A model generated the notes under the pieces. That model saw only the letters and a list, made by a program, of their open reading frames with translations, was not told the origin of the DNA and did not search any database. Positions 1 to 7,401 of a stretch of 29,123 nt of DNA are shown here, in pieces; position 1 is the first letter of the stretch, and every line of letters begins with the position of its first letter. This DNA comes from DASYQV01 sp036005125 (GTDB lineage: Bacteria > Acidobacteriota > Vicinamibacteria > Vicinamibacterales > UBA2999), in contig DASYQV010000213.1 of NCBI GenBank assembly GCA_036005125.1, positions 1 through 29,123 of the forward strand, read 5' to 3'. The translations under genes were made by a program, and so were the position numbers.

Positions 1-26
1 GTGAAACATTTCGCAAAGTGCGGACA

Positions 27-74
27 TGAAAAAGGCCAAACTCCAACCGTTGAGCTATTGCCCCTGGAGCTTGG
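27..74 (-). terminator. Possible Rho-independent terminator after mqnE
   Basis: Read on the minus strand, a stem of about 10 bp with one mismatch (arms at 65-74 and 36-45) encloses a 19-nt loop and is followed by CC and five T residues. It lies about 70 nt beyond the mqnE stop. The loop is long for an intrinsic terminator, so the call is tentative. Confidence 0.35.
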
Positions 75-131
75 TCTGACGGGATTATAACGCCCCTGAC
101 CCGGCTATGCGAGGTCAGCCGGAAGATGGCC

Positions 132-264
132 GGGGTCAGAACGGGGTCAGACCCTGGTGATAGGTCGACTCAAGGCATTTACACGGTCCGTATCAAGGGC
201 TTGAGTCGACACGTCACCAGGGTCTGACCCCGTTCTGACCCCGTTCTGACCCCGTTCTGACCCC
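132..264. repeat. GGGGTCAG-type large hairpin with tandem 11-mers
   Basis: Two arms of about 44 nt (132-175 and 199-242) are almost perfect inverted copies around a 23-nt spacer. On the right, an 11-nt unit GTTCTGACCCC (first copy GGTCTGACCCC) is repeated four times at 221-264. Similar GGGGTCAG palindromes in bacteria behave as REP-like elements. No transposase is in the window. The element lies inside the 3' end of the mqnE reading frame and encodes about the last 39 residues. Confidence 0.8.
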
Positions 265-1361
265 GGGTTCGGGTCGACGATGTTGTAGAGCGTGTCGCGC
301 TCGAGCGGCTCCCGGCCCGCTGCGCGGATGAGGCGGCTGATCTGAGCGGTGGTCATCGCTTCCGGCGTTCGCGCGCCCGCCATGTGGTAGATCTTCTCCT
401 CCTGCACGGTGCCGTCGAGGTCGTCCACCCCGAACCACAGCGCGGTCTGCGCCACATCCACCCCGGTCGCGATCCAGAATGCCTTCACGTGCGGGATGTT
501 GTCGCACATCAGCCGCGCCACGGCGTGCACCGCCAGCGTATCCAGAGCGCTCGGTGCCGGGAGCTTGCGCATCTGGTTGTTGTCGGGGTGGAACGCAAGC
601 GGGATGAACGCCTGGAAGCCGCCGGTTTCGTCCTGCAGCGCACGGCATCGAATCATGTGATCGACGCGCTCCTCGAACGTCTCGATGTGCCCGTAGAGCA
701 TCGTCACGTTCGAGCGCATGCCCAGCCGGTGCGCGGTGCGATGGATATCGAGGTAGCGCTCGGTGCCGCACTTGTCGTGACAGATCTTACGGCGCACGCG
801 TTCCGCAAAGATCTCGGCTCCACCGCCTGGCAGCGAGTCGAGTCCGGCGGCCATCAGCTCGCGCAACACCTGTTCATCGGTCATCCGATACAGATCCGCA
901 AAGAACGCAATCTCCACCGCCGTGAAACACTTCAGATGGATCGTGGGCCGAATGCGCTTGAACCCGTGCAGGAGCTCCGTGTAGTAGTCGAACGGCAAAT
1001 CGGGATGCAGTCCGTTGACGATGTGCAGCTCGGTCAGAGGCTGATTCGCACGCTTCCGCAGCTTGTCCCACGCCTGTTCGAGCGACATCGTATAGGCCCC
1101 GGCGTCTCCCGGCTTCAGCCGCGCGAACGCACAGAACAGGCAACTCGCCACGCAGACGTTGGTGGCCTCGAGCCGGAGGTTGTAATTGAAGTACGTGCGC
1201 GCGCCGTGCCGCGTCTCGCGTTCGCGGTTCGCGAGCCAGCCGACGGCAAGCAGATCACCGCAGGTGAACAGCCGCACGCCGTCTTCGAGCGTCAGCCGCT
1301 CGCCGGCCCGCAGTTTCGCGTCGATATCGAGCAGGTTGGCCTGTGCCAGGCGGGACTGCAT
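147..1361 (-). CDS. mqnE: Aminofutalosine synthase, radical SAM enzyme MqnE
   Basis: Radical SAM enzyme that adds a radical from S-adenosylmethionine to 3-[(1-carboxyvinyl)oxy]benzoate to make aminofutalosine, the second step of the futalosine route to menaquinone. It is cytosolic. The [4Fe-4S] motif CVASCLFC is at residues 70-77 (Cys70, Cys74, Cys77), followed by family-typical segments such as ELHIVNGLHPDLPFDYY. I take the ATG at 1361 as start; a TTG four codons upstream is also in frame. The family core ends near the segment ERDTLYNIV. The remaining roughly 40 residues are encoded by the palindromic repeat at 132-264 and look foreign. It is divergent from the cobalamin operon. A partner gene, mqnD, lies about 9 kb away, so the pathway genes are scattered. 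MqnC is a related alternative, but the sequence pattern fits MqnE better. Confidence 0.88.
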   Translation of the reverse strand: MQSRLAQANLLDIDAKLRAGERLTLEDGVRLFTCGDLLAVGWLANRERETRHGARTYFNYNLRLEATNVCVASCLFCAFARLKPGDAGAYTMSLEQAWDKLRKRANQPLTELHIVNGLHPDLPFDYYTELLHGFKRIRPTIHLKCFTAVEIAFFADLYRMTDEQVLRELMAAGLDSLPGGGAEIFAERVRRKICHDKCGTERYLDIHRTAHRLGMRSNVTMLYGHIETFEERVDHMIRCRALQDETGGFQAFIPLAFHPDNNQMRKLPAPSALDTLAVHAVARLMCDNIPHVKAFWIATGVDVAQTALWFGVDDLDGTVQEEKIYHMAGARTPEAMTTAQISRLIRAAGREPLERDTLYNIVDPNPGSERGQNGVRTGSDPGDVSTQALDTDRVNALSRPITRV

Positions 1362-1385
1362 GGAACCGCTCAAATTCTAGCGTGC

Positions 1386-1391
1386 TATACT
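1386..1391 (+). promoter_or_regulatory. Putative -10 box upstream of the cobalamin riboswitch
   Basis: TATACT lies just before the 5' boundary of the riboswitch, the position expected for a transcription start near 1397. No convincing -35 box is seen 17 nt upstream, so this rests on the -10 and its position. Confidence 0.35.
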
Positions 1392-1395
1392 GCGC

Positions 1396-1639
1396 TCCAA
1401 CAACTGACACCGCCCGGGTGAACAGGGAAGTGGGTGCGAAGCCCACACGGTCCCGCCACTGTAAGCGGTCGGGTACGTATGCCTTGTCTTCGGATGCGGC
1501 CATGCCGGGTCTGAAGACTCGGCTTACGTACTTAGAGATTCGGTCGGCAGACGCCGCGGCGACGAGCCCGTCACTGTGCCGCACGGCACGGGAAGACGCG
1601 ATCGAATCGTACCTACCGCAAGTCAGGATACCTGACTCC
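1396..1639 (+). promoter_or_regulatory. Cobalamin (B12) riboswitch upstream of btuB
   Basis: The conserved cobalamin aptamer blocks appear in order: GGGAAGTGGGTGCGAAGCCC (about 1425-1444), CCCGCCACTGTAAGCGG (about 1452-1468), a second CACTGTGCC...GGGAAGACG segment (about 1572-1598), and the closing B12 box AAGTCAGGATACCTGAC (1620-1636). The aptamer is longer than usual because a two-hairpin repeat (1473-1531) is inserted in a variable peripheral region. It precedes a TonB receptor and a BtuFCD transporter, the classic targets. Binding of adenosyl- or methylcobalamin is expected to repress the operon. Confidence 0.93.
1473..1531. repeat. Two-hairpin palindromic repeat inside the riboswitch
   Basis: A degenerate first hairpin (about 1481-1500) and a second one (GCCGGGTCTGAAGACTCGGC, 1504-1523) are bracketed by GTACGTA on the left and TACGTAC on the right. 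The same layout occurs at 16091-16155 and in part at 13013-13076 and 18429-18510, so this is a member of the dispersed family. It sits between conserved aptamer blocks of the B12 riboswitch. Confidence 0.75.
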
Positions 1640-1668
1640 CGGCGCATGTCCCTTCGGCTCGCGATCTA

Positions 1669-1690
1669 GGCCGGATCTGAAGGTCCGGCC
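1669..1690. repeat. Single hairpin between riboswitch and btuB
   Basis: GGCCGGA (1669-1675) pairs with TCCGGCC (1684-1690) around TCTGAAGG. The core resembles the GGGTCT...AGACCC family repeats elsewhere in the window. It lies between the B12 box and the ribosome binding site and might form part of the expression platform (inference). Confidence 0.55.
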
Positions 1691-1733
1691 GACTATCGCG
1701 GCTCCGGCGCGACGGACGCCGGGAGGAGACTCC

Positions 1734-3947
1734 ATGATCGGCCTCCAATCTCGCTCCCTTTTACTCATCTTCGGTTTCACCCTTGCCCTTGCTGCGGCCG
1801 TGCGGGCGCAGCAAACAGTATCCGGCGACATCACCGATGAGGACGGCGCGCCGCTGCCGCGTGTGCTGGTGCGACTCGTCGACGCGACGGGCGCCCGCGT
1901 CGCGCAGACGTTCACCGATGCACGCGGCGAATTCAGGTTCGCCTCGTCAGCCTGCGGCGATTGCCGCGTGGAAGCGTCGTTGCTCGGTTTCGCCACCGCC
2001 ACCGCGCCCGCGACGAGCACGCCGATCCACCTGACGCTTATCCTCGGGCCCATCGAAGAGACCGTCGTCGTCTCGGCCACGCGCGGCGAGGTCCCCTCGA
2101 GTCAGGTCGGCAGCTCTCTGACCGTTTTTACAGCGGACGAGATCGAACGACGCGGCACGCCGCTCGTCGCCGACCTGCTGCGCGCGACCCCCGGCGCCAC
2201 AATCGTCCGCGCCGGCGGTCTGGGCAACGTCACGTCGCTCTTCGTCCGGGGCGGCGAGAGCAGTTACAACAAGGTCCTGCTGGATGGGATTCCCCTCAAC
2301 GAACCCGGCGGCACCTTCAACTTCAGCAATCTCACCTCGGATCACCTGGAACGCGTGGAGGTCGTCCGCGGGGCGCATTCGGCGCTGTTCGGCAGCGACG
2401 CGATGGCAAGCGTGGTCCAGCTCGTGACCAGACGCGCGCGGGCGGGCCGTCCCGACGCGCGCGTCTCGGTGGAAGCGGGATCGTACGACACGCGGCGAGT
2501 GGCTGCCTCGATTGGCGGCGCACGCGGGCCGCTCGACGCGTCGCTCCATGCGGCGCGATTCGAAACGGACAACCGCGTGCCGAACAACGCATTCGGGAAC
2601 ACTACGGTCTCGATGAACGCGGGGGTTGCCCTGTCGCCCGATGTGACAATACGCGTCATAGGTCGCGGCGAGCTCGGGCGAACCGGCGTGCCGGGTGCGA
2701 CCGCGTTCGGCCCCCCGGACATGGATGCCTTCTTCGTGAAGCGTGACGGCGTTGGCGGCGTCACGCTCAACCACCACGCGTCAGCGGCATTGCAGCAGCG
2801 CGTCACGTATGCGCTCACGGTGTCCCACCAGGAATCGACGAATCTCATGATCGATCCGCCGTACGTGCCGCGTTTCGGCAATCGCGAGGCGCCTTTCGAG
2901 TTCTTCGATTTTCCCTATGACAGCCGGAACGATCTGCGGCGACATCGCGCGAGCTATCAGTCGGACTGGCATGCCGGCACAACACGTCACGGCGACCACC
3001 TGCTGACGTTTGCGCTGGACTGGGATGGCGAGCGCGGCGTGCTCGGCGATCGCCTTGCGGGCACGGCTGTGCGAGCGTCGCGCGACAACATCGGTGGAAC
3101 CGTACAGCACCAGGCATTGGGCGCCCGAGCGTCGCTCACGACCGGCGTCCGGATCGAGCGCAACGACAGCTTCGGCACCGCGGTCGCGCCGCGGGTCTCG
3201 CTGCTCTTTCCGGTCCGACGCTCCGCGAGCAGCCTCGGCGAGACGACGATCAAAGCGAACGCCGGCTCCGGAGTAAAGGAACCGACGCTGCTCCAATCGT
3301 TCAGCCCGAACCCCGGCTATCTCGGAAACAGCGAGCTCGAGCCGGAACGCGCGCGGACGTTCGACGCGGGCGTCGAACAGCGGTTCCTGCGCCAGCGCGC
3401 GCGCGTCGAGCTGATCTGGTTTTACGGCCGGTTCGAAAACATCGTGTCCACGCGGACGCTGGGTTTCAACCCGTTCCGTGCCCAGTATTTCAACGTGGGC
3501 CTGACGCACGCCCAGGGAACGGAGCTCACAGGCGAGGTCGCGCCTGGTGTGCATCTTCGCCTGCGCGGTGGCTACACGTTCCTCTCCTCCGAGGTGACGC
3601 GCAGCACCGCGCCGGCCAATCCGGTCTTCGCCGAGGGCCGGTCGCTGTTCCGCCGACCGCGTCACTCGGGCTTCTTCAATGCGACATGGACCGGTCCGCG
3701 GGTGAGCGTCCAGGCCTATGGAGCGTTCGTCGGCGAGCGTGTCGACAGCGACTTCTCCGCGCTCGTGCCGGCCATCCTCTCCAACGAGGGTCATGCGGTG
3801 TGGGATGTGGGCGGGGACTGGCGCATGTCCCGGTACCTCACGTGGTTTGCGCGGGTGGAAAATATCGCGAACACGCAGTACATGGACCCGGTCGGCTACC
3901 CCGCGTGGGGTCGGACCGCGCGAGGTGGTGCGCGCGTCGGTTTCTGA
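1734..3947 (+). CDS. btuB: TonB-dependent cobalamin receptor (BtuB-like)
   Basis: Outer-membrane 22-strand barrel receptor for TonB-powered uptake, most likely of cobalamin or another corrinoid. Residues 1-26 are a signal peptide ending VRA before QQ. A carboxypeptidase-regulatory-like beta-sandwich follows at about 29-105, then a TonB-box-like ETVVVSATR segment near 109-117 and the plug domain (about 118-240, with FVRGGESSYNKVLLDG and VEVVRGAHSALFG). The barrel ends in a C-terminal phenylalanine, as expected for outer-membrane proteins. The length, 737 residues, exceeds E. coli BtuB mainly because of the extra N-terminal domain. GGAGG at 1722-1726 sets the start. Substrate assignment rests on the upstream B12 riboswitch and the downstream btuDCF genes; sequence alone would give only TonB receptor. 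Confidence 0.88.
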   Translation: MIGLQSRSLLLIFGFTLALAAAVRAQQTVSGDITDEDGAPLPRVLVRLVDATGARVAQTFTDARGEFRFASSACGDCRVEASLLGFATATAPATSTPIHLTLILGPIEETVVVSATRGEVPSSQVGSSLTVFTADEIERRGTPLVADLLRATPGATIVRAGGLGNVTSLFVRGGESSYNKVLLDGIPLNEPGGTFNFSNLTSDHLERVEVVRGAHSALFGSDAMASVVQLVTRRARAGRPDARVSVEAGSYDTRRVAASIGGARGPLDASLHAARFETDNRVPNNAFGNTTVSMNAGVALSPDVTIRVIGRGELGRTGVPGATAFGPPDMDAFFVKRDGVGGVTLNHHASAALQQRVTYALTVSHQESTNLMIDPPYVPRFGNREAPFEFFDFPYDSRNDLRRHRASYQSDWHAGTTRHGDHLLTFALDWDGERGVLGDRLAGTAVRASRDNIGGTVQHQALGARASLTTGVRIERNDSFGTAVAPRVSLLFPVRRSASSLGETTIKANAGSGVKEPTLLQSFSPNPGYLGNSELEPERARTFDAGVEQRFLRQRARVELIWFYGRFENIVSTRTLGFNPFRAQYFNVGLTHAQGTELTGEVAPGVHLRLRGGYTFLSSEVTRSTAPANPVFAEGRSLFRRPRHSGFFNATWTGPRVSVQAYGAFVGERVDSDFSALVPAILSNEGHAVWDVGGDWRMSRYLTWFARVENIANTQYMDPVGYPAWGRTARGGARVGF

Positions 3948-3950
3948 CAC

Positions 3951-4696
3951 ATGGACAGACCTCGCGCGGCCATCTCGTGGAGCGGCGGCAAGGACGGCTG
4001 CACCGCCCTGCAGCGCGGCAGATGCGATTTCGACGTCGTGGCAATGGTCACAGCGCGGCATAGCCGTAACCAAAAATGCCGCGCTGTGACCCAGGTCCTG
4101 TCACGATGCTGAACGACGACGGGACGCGCAGTCGATCGCACGGCCTCAGACCCGACGTGATTGCGGCACAGGCCGAGCGTCTCGGTCTCGCCTGGCTGAC
4201 CGGCAACTGTACGTGGGACAGTTACACGACCGAGTTCTGCCGTGTCCTCGGCCGTCTGAGCGCATACGGCGTCACGCACGTGATCTTCGGGGACATCATG
4301 TTCGCGCCGCATCGGGCATGGGACGAGCGCGTGTGTGCCATCGAACGCATGACGCAGGTGCTGCCAATCTGGGGCGAGCCGACCGGCCGTCTGTTCCACG
4401 AGTTCCTCGAAGCCGGCGGCGAAGGGTGCTTCGTCACCGTCAGGGCGGATTCGCTCGACGAATCGTGGCTGGGCCGACGGCTTACGACCGATATCCTTCC
4501 CGAGCTCCAGCGGCGTGGCGTCGATCCGTGCGGCGAGCACGGCGAGTACCACACGCTCGTCACCAACAGCCCCTTGTTTTCCTCGCCGCTGCCGATCGTG
4601 GCGCACGGCCATGTGTTCCGGAACGGCTGTTGGGCGCTCGACGTCAGTGTGACGAACCTGCTGGGAAACGAGAAAGAGCCGTATGCTCTCGGCTGA
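3951..4696 (+). pseudogene. Dph6-type PP-loop ATPase gene split by a palindromic insert
   Basis: The first part reads in frame from ATG 3951 and carries the PP-loop ISWSGGKDGCTAL, which binds ATP in the adenine nucleotide alpha-hydrolase fold. After VVAMVT at 4051 a 53-nt insertion (4052-4104) shifts the frame, and translation would stop at 4110-4112. The rest of the protein continues in another frame from about 4105: TMLNDDGTRSRSHGL, IFGDIMF, LPIWGEPT and GVDPCGEHGEYHTLV, all typical of the Dph6/DUF71 family and matching the intact paralogue at 7398-8069. An ATG at 4076 inside the insert could start a product lacking the PP-loop. It starts 3 nt after btuB and overlaps btuD by 14 nt. It may be a true pseudogene, or a gene rescued by ribosomal bypassing. 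Confidence 0.8.
4046..4104. repeat. REP-like palindrome inserted in the Dph6-type gene
   Basis: Perfect 16-bp inverted arms (GGTCACAGCGCGGCAT at 4046-4061 and its complement at 4076-4091) surround a 14-nt loop. GTCAC occurs on both sides (4047-4051 and 4100-4104), either a 5-bp target duplication or part of the element. Removing 53 nt restores the reading frame of the host gene. Confidence 0.8.
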
Positions 4697-5471
4697 CCGG
4701 GTCTCGTTCGGCTACGCCGACTTCGAGCTGCAGGACGTCTCGATCGACATTCCGCGCGGCTCGTTCACCGGTGTGCTGGGCCCGAACGGCTGCGGCAAGA
4801 CGACGCTGCTGAAGCTGATGTCGGGTGTCCTGAAGCCTCGCGCCGGCGATGTGCTGCTCGAGGGCGAACCGATCGGGCACATCACGCGCCGCCGGCTCGC
4901 GCGCCGCATTGCCGTCGTGCCGCAGGAGACGCATCCGGCGTTCGATTACACGGTGATGGAGATGGTGTTGATGGGCCGCCATCCGCATCTCGGGCCGTTC
5001 GCGCTCGAAGGTCCAGCGGACCTGGCGATCGCGCGCGAGGCGCTTGCGGCGACGGGGACGGCACACCTGGCGGATCGCGTTTACATGACGCTCAGCGGAG
5101 GCGAGAAGCAGCGCGTGATCATCGCGAGCGCTCTGACGCAGTCGCCGGAGCTGCTGCTGCTCGACGAGCCCACCGCCTCACTCGACCTCGGATACCAGCT
5201 CGAGATCGCAACACTGCTGGGAAACCTCAATCGTGAGCGTGGCGTGACGCTCGTGCTCGCCACCCATGACCTCAACCTTGCCGCCTCGCTGTGCAGCGAC
5301 CTGGTGCTGCTGCGCGAGGGACGCATACTGGCTCGCGGCCGGACCGGCGACGTGCTCACGACGACCATGGTCCGGCGGCTCTACGGTGTCGAGGCCGACG
5401 TCGCCTTTCATCCGGGTGCGGGTCATCTTACGGTGATTCCCGTGCGGCGTGCGGAGGGAGGCGTCCGATGA
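4683..5471 (+). CDS. btuD: Cobalamin ABC transporter ATPase BtuD
   Basis: ATP-hydrolysing subunit of a FecCD/BtuCD-type importer at the cytoplasmic face of the inner membrane. Visible motifs are Walker A GPNGCGKTT (residues 33-41), a Q-loop in VVPQE, the ABC signature LSGGEKQR, Walker B LLLLDEP and the switch histidine in ATHD. The length of 262 residues is normal for the family. The start ATG lies inside the 3' end of the preceding disrupted gene (14-nt overlap), and its stop overlaps the start of btuC in an ATGA. The family also serves siderophores and heme. The cobalamin role follows from the upstream riboswitch and the neighbouring binding proteins. Confidence 0.92.
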   Translation: MLSADRVSFGYADFELQDVSIDIPRGSFTGVLGPNGCGKTTLLKLMSGVLKPRAGDVLLEGEPIGHITRRRLARRIAVVPQETHPAFDYTVMEMVLMGRHPHLGPFALEGPADLAIAREALAATGTAHLADRVYMTLSGGEKQRVIIASALTQSPELLLLDEPTASLDLGYQLEIATLLGNLNRERGVTLVLATHDLNLAASLCSDLVLLREGRILARGRTGDVLTTTMVRRLYGVEADVAFHPGAGHLTVIPVRRAEGGVR

Positions 5472-6529
5472 ATGCGGGGACGACGGCCGCGCAGAACGCC
5501 GCGGTCGCTGCCGCACGCCCGGCGCGTCAGTCTATTCGCGCGAGACTGGCGCTCACGGTCACCGGCTTCGGAGCGCTCCTCGTGGCCACCTGCGTGCTGG
5601 CACCGCTCGTGGGCAGCACACCGCTCAGCCTCGTTCGCGTGTTCGATCGGACGGTTCCCTTCGCCGACAACGTCGACGCGCAGATCTTCTTCATCGCGCG
5701 CTTGCCGCGCGTCTTCGCCGCGGCTCTTGTCGGCGCCACCCTTGCGAGCGCCGGGGTCGTCCTTCAGGCGCTGCTCCGGAATCCGCTCGCCACGCCGTTC
5801 ACGCTCGGCGTGTCGGCGGGGGCCGCACTCGGGGCCATCCTCGCCATCACGTTCGGATCCGCGGTGACGTTGGGGCCTTTCTCGCCGGTGCCGCTCGCGA
5901 GCTTTGCCGGTGCGCTCATTGCCGTGGCCATCGTCTATACGCTCGCCAGTGCGCCGGGACGCGCGCTGTCCACGTCAGTCCTGCTCCTGGCTGGCGTCAC
6001 GCTCAACTCGTTCTTCTCCGCGCTGATCCTCTTCGTCCAATACATGGCTGACTTCACCGAAGCGTATCGTGCAGTACGATGGCTGATGGGCGACCTGGAC
6101 ATCGGCGCCTTCGGGCCCATCGTCGCCACGCTGCCGCTCGCCATCGTCTCGTTTGGAATGTTCGCGCTGCTGCCGTCTTCGCTGAACCTTCTGAGCGTTG
6201 GTGGAGACGTGGCCGCGACGCGGGGAGTCGACGTGCTGCGCGCGCAGCGGCTGGCGTTCCTGAGCGCCTCGCTCGCTACGAGCGCCGCCGTCTCGCTGGC
6301 CGGACCGATCGGGTTCATCGGCATTGTCGTGCCGCATCTCGTACGGCTGCTCGTCGGCGTGGACCACCGCGTCGTGCTGCCCGCGTCGGCTCTCTTTGGC
6401 GCGTCATTTCTCGTTGTCTGCGACGTTGTGGCGCGGACAGTCATGGCACCCCTCGAGGTGCCGGTCGGGATCGTCACCGCTCTGATCGGGGGACCGTTTT
6501 TCTTATGGCTGCTCGTGCGAAGAGGTTGA
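5468..6529 (+). CDS. btuC: Cobalamin ABC transporter permease BtuC
   Basis: FecCD/BtuC-family inner-membrane permease, 353 residues, with about ten hydrophobic segments. Family landmarks are PRVFAAALVGATLASAGVV with LLRNPLATPFTLGVSAGA near the N-terminal third, VRWLMGD in the middle and GPIGFIGIVVPHLVRLLVG near the C-terminus, which includes the coupling region contacting BtuD. I choose ATG 5468 because it overlaps the btuD stop in an ATGA; a longer upstream open frame is out of character. It overlaps the start of btuF by 25 nt. Two BtuC copies with two BtuD copies would form the translocation pathway for corrinoid delivered by BtuF. Confidence 0.92.
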   Translation: MNAGTTAAQNAAVAAARPARQSIRARLALTVTGFGALLVATCVLAPLVGSTPLSLVRVFDRTVPFADNVDAQIFFIARLPRVFAAALVGATLASAGVVLQALLRNPLATPFTLGVSAGAALGAILAITFGSAVTLGPFSPVPLASFAGALIAVAIVYTLASAPGRALSTSVLLLAGVTLNSFFSALILFVQYMADFTEAYRAVRWLMGDLDIGAFGPIVATLPLAIVSFGMFALLPSSLNLLSVGGDVAATRGVDVLRAQRLAFLSASLATSAAVSLAGPIGFIGIVVPHLVRLLVGVDHRVVLPASALFGASFLVVCDVVARTVMAPLEVPVGIVTALIGGPFFLWLLVRRG

Positions 6530-7401
6530 TCGTTGCTCTGCTGGTCGGCACGGCACTGGCGTGCGGCAGAGCGTCCCCGGACCAGACGACCGGTCCGGCG
6601 CCGGCGCGCCGTATCATCTCCCTCGTGCCGGCGCTCACGGAAATCGTCTTTGCCATCGGGGCCGGACCGCAGGTCATCGCGGTGAGCAGCTATGACAACG
6701 ATCCGCCGGAGGTGAAGACACTCCCGCGCGTCGGCGCGCTGCTCGATCCGGACACGGAACGGATCCTGTCGATGAAACCGGACCTCGTGCTCGTCTACGG
6801 ATCGCAGGCCGAGCTGCTCAATCACCTGAGCCGCGCCGATATCCCAACCTTCCGATACCGGCATGGCGGACTTGCGGAACTGGCGACGACATTCCGTCAA
6901 GTGGGAGAGCTTACGGGCCACCTTGCGGAAGCCGCACGCCGCAGCGACGAGATCGAACGCAGACTTGACCAGGTGCGACGGCGCGTCGCAGGTCGAGGGC
7001 GCCCGCGCACGCTGCTCGTCATTTCGCGCGAACCCATGTCGCTCCGCCAGGTCGAGGCGAGCGGCGGGGTTGGATTTCTGAACGATCTGATCCAGCTCGC
7101 CGGGGGCGCGAACGTCTTCGCAGACGTCGGGCGGCAGGCCGTGCACGCATCAACCGAAATGTTGCTTGCGAAGGCGCCGGACGTGATCGTCGACCTGCAC
7201 TACACCGGCGCGTTGGACGACGCGCAACTGCAGAAAGAGCGCGAGGTGTGGCGGCCCCTCGCGTCGATTCCGGCGGTGAAGAGCAACCGTGTGCAGCTGC
7301 TCGTGGGCGATTACCTCGTCGTCCCCGGACCTCGTATCGTGCAGGCGGCCGAAGAGTACGCCCGAGCCATTCATCCGGACGCGTTTACGAGCTCGAGATG
7401 A
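6505..7401 (+). CDS. btuF: Periplasmic cobalamin-binding protein BtuF
   Basis: Substrate-binding protein of the BtuF/FhuD fold (cluster III with a rigid helix), 298 residues. The N-terminus is a hydrophobic signal segment (LIVALLVGTALACG) with a lipobox-like ALAC, although the -3 residue is not canonical, so lipid anchoring is uncertain. Family motifs are RIISLVPALTEIVFAIGAG, VGALLDPDTERILSMKPDLVL and GGANVFADVG. ATG 6505 lies within the 3' end of btuC (25-nt overlap), and the stop overlaps the next gene in an ATGA. It should capture cobalamin in the periplasm and dock on BtuCD. Confidence 0.88.
   Translation: MAARAKRLIVALLVGTALACGRASPDQTTGPAPARRIISLVPALTEIVFAIGAGPQVIAVSSYDNDPPEVKTLPRVGALLDPDTERILSMKPDLVLVYGSQAELLNHLSRADIPTFRYRHGGLAELATTFRQVGELTGHLAEAARRSDEIERRLDQVRRRVAGRGRPRTLLVISREPMSLRQVEASGGVGFLNDLIQLAGGANVFADVGRQAVHASTEMLLAKAPDVIVDLHYTGALDDAQLQKEREVWRPLASIPAVKSNRVQLLVGDYLVVPGPRIVQAAEEYARAIHPDAFTSSR

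Noticed and set aside
1..26. Possible insertion-sequence tip at the left edge
   Set aside because: The sequence ending GCGGACA resembles ends of some IS elements, but no partner repeat, transposase or target duplication is in the window.
30..66. tRNA-like stretch on the minus strand (GGGGCAATAGCTCAACGG)
   Set aside because: A D-arm-like start is present, but no anticodon stem, T-arm or acceptor partner follows; the bases fit better as the loop and stem of a terminator-like hairpin.
221..264. CRISPR-like tandem repeats
   Set aside because: The units are 11 nt and directly adjacent without spacers, and no cas genes are present.
384..1421. Long open frames opposite mqnE and most other genes
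   Set aside because: These are antisense shadows of high-GC genes; they contain no recognisable domains and overlap well-supported genes completely.
4046..4104. Sequencing error as the cause of the Dph6-type frameshift
   Set aside because: The disruption is a 53-nt segment with perfect 16-bp inverted arms, not a single-base indel.
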